This document shows positions 61,038-64,000 of a stretch of 64,000 nt of DNA, piece by piece; within the stretch, counting starts at the first letter, position 1, and each line of letters opens with the position of its first letter. The notes beneath the pieces are model-generated. The model saw only the letters and a program-made list of their open reading frames with translations. It had not been told where the DNA came from and ran no database searches. Position numbers and translations under genes: made by a program. The stretch covers positions 198,326 through 262,325 of the forward strand of contig CACJRN010000001.1 of the NCBI GenBank assembly GCA_902595845.1. Reading direction: 5' to 3'. This DNA comes from an uncultured Gammaproteobacteria bacterium. GTDB taxonomy: Bacteria; Pseudomonadota; Gammaproteobacteria; Steroidobacterales; UBA11654.

Positions 61038-62042
61038 TCAATAAGTTCGATGCAATATGATTTCTGCCAAGTTAATTAATGCTTCCTTATACGAATTGTT
61101 ATCGAGTGATTGAATAGAATGCAATGCAAATTCGGTTTTCTTTTGAGCATCGTTGATGGAGGAGGCGATTGATCCTGTTGCTTGAATGCAGTCAATTATC
61201 TTATCTACATTTTTTGCATCTTTATTTGATATGGCTTGAGTGATCATTTGCCGCATTTCTGGTGTTGCTCTTTCGAGCGCATAAATCATTGGCAGAGTTG
61301 CTTTTCCCTCAGCAAGATCATCACCCACATCTTTTCCCATGATTTCAAATGAGGAACTGTAATCCAATACATCATCCACAATTTGATATGCCATACCCAA
61401 CTCTTTGCCAAAAATTTGCAAATTATGAATAACGGTCTGAGATTGGTTACTTAAAAGTCCACCTGCAACCATCGCTGCCTCAAAGAGTTTCCCTGTTTTA
61501 CGATAAATAACCTCAAGATACTGCTCTTTATTGGTTTTAGGGTTTCCGCTATTGATCAGTTGCAATACCTCTCCCTCAGCAATTGTATTTGTCGCATCTG
61601 ACATAATCTCCATGATTCCCATATGATTGATTTGAACCATGATTTGAAAGGCCCTCGAGTATAAAAAATCACCAACCAAGATTGTTGATTCATTCCCAAA
61701 GCTTTGGTGCGCTGTTTTAATGCCTCTTCTTGAATCTGAGTTATCCACTACATCATCATGAAGTAAAGTGGCAGTATGGATAAATTCGATCATTGCTGCC
61801 GCTTTGACAATACGATCAATATCTGAGGCTCCACAAGCTTTTGCCGATAAAAGAACCATAAGCGGCCTGATTCTTTTTCCTCCGCTATTCACTATGTATT
61901 GAGAAACATTATTTATAAGCTCTATGTCGCTTGATAGTTGTTTTTCTATTTCTTGATCAAGTAATGACCATTCTTCAGAAACCAGCCCCCTTATTTCATC
62001 TAAAGATGCTTTTTGATTGTTGATTTTTTCTATGCTTTTCAT
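61038..62042 (-). CDS. ispB: Octaprenyl (polyprenyl) diphosphate synthase
   Basis: Builds the isoprenoid tail of ubiquinone by adding IPP units to FPP. The first aspartate-rich motif is LHDDVVDNSDSRRG and the second is QIVDDVLDYS; GGKRIRPLMVLLSAKACG precedes them. About 334 aa when started at ATG 62042, where similarity to E. coli IspB begins (MKSIEKIN); in-frame ATGs at 62051 and 62060 are possible. It diverges from rplU, the conserved gammaproteobacterial arrangement. Confidence 0.94.
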   Translation of the reverse strand: MKSIEKINNQKASLDEIRGLVSEEWSLLDQEIEKQLSSDIELINNVSQYIVNSGGKRIRPLMVLLSAKACGASDIDRIVKAAAMIEFIHTATLLHDDVVDNSDSRRGIKTAHQSFGNESTILVGDFLYSRAFQIMVQINHMGIMEIMSDATNTIAEGEVLQLINSGNPKTNKEQYLEVIYRKTGKLFEAAMVAGGLLSNQSQTVIHNLQIFGKELGMAYQIVDDVLDYSSSFEIMGKDVGDDLAEGKATLPMIYALERATPEMRQMITQAISNKDAKNVDKIIDCIQATGSIASSINDAQKKTEFALHSIQSLDNNSYKEALINLAEIILHRTY

Positions 62043-62163
62043 TATCTCCATTATTCTCATTTTTGGTGAAAGCTTGGACAATATATCAGACCATTAAAAT
62101 TATTGAATAAAAAAGGTTTAATCTATAGAATTGCGATCACTTTACATTGGATTTATTAAAAAA

Positions 62164-62508
62164 ATGTACGCAATTATTAAAACAGGTGGCAAGCAGTATC
62201 GAGTGTCTAAAGGCGAGAAGCTTAAGTTAGAAAAACTCGATGCTGAAATTGGTAAAAAGGTAGTCTTTAATGAAGTGCTATCAGTGGGTGAGGGTGCCGA
62301 TCTTAAAATCGGAACTCCATACATAAAAGATGCTAAGGTAGAAGCAAAGGTGCTTGACGAAGGAAAGTCAAAAAAGATTGAAGTTATCAAATTCAAAAGA
62401 AGAAAGAATTACAAAAGAAACTTCGGGCATCGACAGCACTATTCACTGGTTGAAATAACAAACATCAGTGTCAAGAAGGCATCGGCTAAGAAGAAAGATA
62501 AAGAGTAA
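62164..62508 (+). CDS. rplU: 50S ribosomal protein L21
   Basis: A 114-aa ribosomal protein starting MYAIIKTGGKQYRVSKGEKL and containing FKRRKNYKRNFGHRQHYSLV, the L21 signature. The basic tail KKASAKKKDKE is a small extension. ATG 62164 is certain from family comparison; the frame upstream is not coding. rpmA follows by 18 bp. Confidence 0.98.
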   Translation: MYAIIKTGGKQYRVSKGEKLKLEKLDAEIGKKVVFNEVLSVGEGADLKIGTPYIKDAKVEAKVLDEGKSKKIEVIKFKRRKNYKRNFGHRQHYSLVEITNISVKKASAKKKDKE

Positions 62509-62526
62509 ACATCTAGAGGGCTTATC

Positions 62527-62790
62527 ATGGCACATAAGAAAGCAGGCGGAAGTTCCAGAAACGGAAGAGACTCAGAGTCCAAAAGACTCGGATTAAAGAA
62601 GTTTGGCGGACAGATAGTTCAAGCTGGTAATATCATTGTTAGGCAGAGAGGGACCAAATTTCATGCTGGTAAAAATGTTGGTATTGGTAAGGATCACACG
62701 CTGTTTGCTAAAATTGATGGCGAGCTTAAATTTGAGAAAAAAGGTCCAAGCTTAAAGCAATACGCAATAGTCACACCTCTTTCAGACTAG
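62527..62790 (+). CDS. rpmA: 50S ribosomal protein L27
   Basis: An 87-aa ribosomal protein with the invariant start [20 protein letters not shown] and [21 protein letters not shown]. The N-terminal tail reaches the peptidyl-transferase centre. It is followed by an intrinsic terminator. Confidence 0.98.
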   Translation: MAHKKAGGSSRNGRDSESKRLGLKKFGGQIVQAGNIIVRQRGTKFHAGKNVGIGKDHTLFAKIDGELKFEKKGPSLKQYAIVTPLSD

Positions 62791-62812
62791 TATCTCAAAC
62801 CACTTAACTTAA

Positions 62813-63883
<1,071 letters not shown>

Positions 63884-63888
63884 GTGGC

Positions 63889-64000
63889 TTAAGCGATGGA
63901 CTTGATTTTTTTAACAAGCTTACTCTTTTGATTTGCTGCTTTATTTGGGTGAATTACACCTTTTCTTGCAAGTGAATCAATCAATGGTTGAGCCTTCTTG
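63889..64000 (-). CDS. rpsT: 30S ribosomal protein S20, C-terminal end (partial)
   Basis: The minus strand reads KKAQPLIDSLARKGVIHPNK then AANQKSKLVKKIKSIA and a stop at 63889, which matches the S20 C terminus (E. coli [20 protein letters not shown]). About 50 N-terminal residues lie beyond the right edge. It ends 5 bp from the convergent obgE stop. Confidence 0.93.
   Translation of the reverse strand, partial: KKAQPLIDSLARKGVIHPNKAANQKSKLVKKIKSIA

Overview
The window looks like a piece of a marine-type, low-GC (about 38-40% by eye) gammaproteobacterial chromosome. The clearest taxonomic cue is the right end: an ispB-type prenyl synthase gene diverges from rplU-rpmA-obgE, the usual gammaproteobacterial order, and an rpsT fragment follows. 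Intergenic gaps are short and genes often overlap by 1-11 bp. I see no rRNA, insertion sequence, phage gene or CRISPR array. No gene that I recognise as a transcription factor occurs in the 64 kb.

Layout. 0-9.5 kb: the 3' part of alaS, an SDR, small membrane and cupin genes, an acyltransferase, tRNA-Ser(GCU), an amidohydrolase, selO and an MFS-type carrier. 9.5-10.07 kb: a gene-free stretch holding a GC-rich candidate non-coding RNA with its own promoter and terminator, followed by very AT-rich DNA. 10-12.5 kb: the 5-oxoprolinase genes pxpABC, then tRNA-Arg(UCG). 12.5-26.2 kb: an accessory catabolic region with a PPOX-fold protein, three MFS carriers, a CoA transferase, DUF1838, a membrane cytochrome c/b561 pair, alpha/beta hydrolases (one a fused tandem), an SDR, a Rieske oxygenase and a flavin monooxygenase. 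26.3-29.6 kb: a malonyltransferase-like gene coupled to a DUF5916 outer-membrane protein. 29.6-36.7 kb: a complete propionyl-CoA to succinyl-CoA operon (mutase, pccB, pccA, meaB, epimerase). 36.8-42.7 kb: an LLM-class (F420-type) oxidoreductase, an Hsp20 gene with a heat-shock promoter, and two Fur-controlled iron uptake genes.

42.7-50 kb is the standout: a compact operon ilvD-fno-cofE-cofD-cofC-fbiC that encodes every dedicated step of coenzyme F420 biosynthesis plus the NADPH:F420 oxidoreductase. F420 is best known from archaea and actinobacteria. Candidate users lie in the same window: the LLM protein at 36.8 kb, and possibly the PPOX-fold protein at 12.5 kb and the split-barrel protein at 55.1 kb.

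50-64 kb: aceE, a homocysteine methyltransferase-like gene, then a four-gene operon (split-barrel/PCP_red protein, ICMT-like methyltransferase, small kinase, DUF5652) that diverges from a DUF169/PCP_red gene. Two neighbouring proteins of different type both carry a PCP_red-like C-terminal domain, which I regard as the least explained feature here. A copper-handling operon follows (50-aa membrane peptide, pcuC, sco), then an FAD oxidoreductase, trhO, ispB, rplU, rpmA and obgE.

All assignments rest on motif recognition by eye, without database searches.
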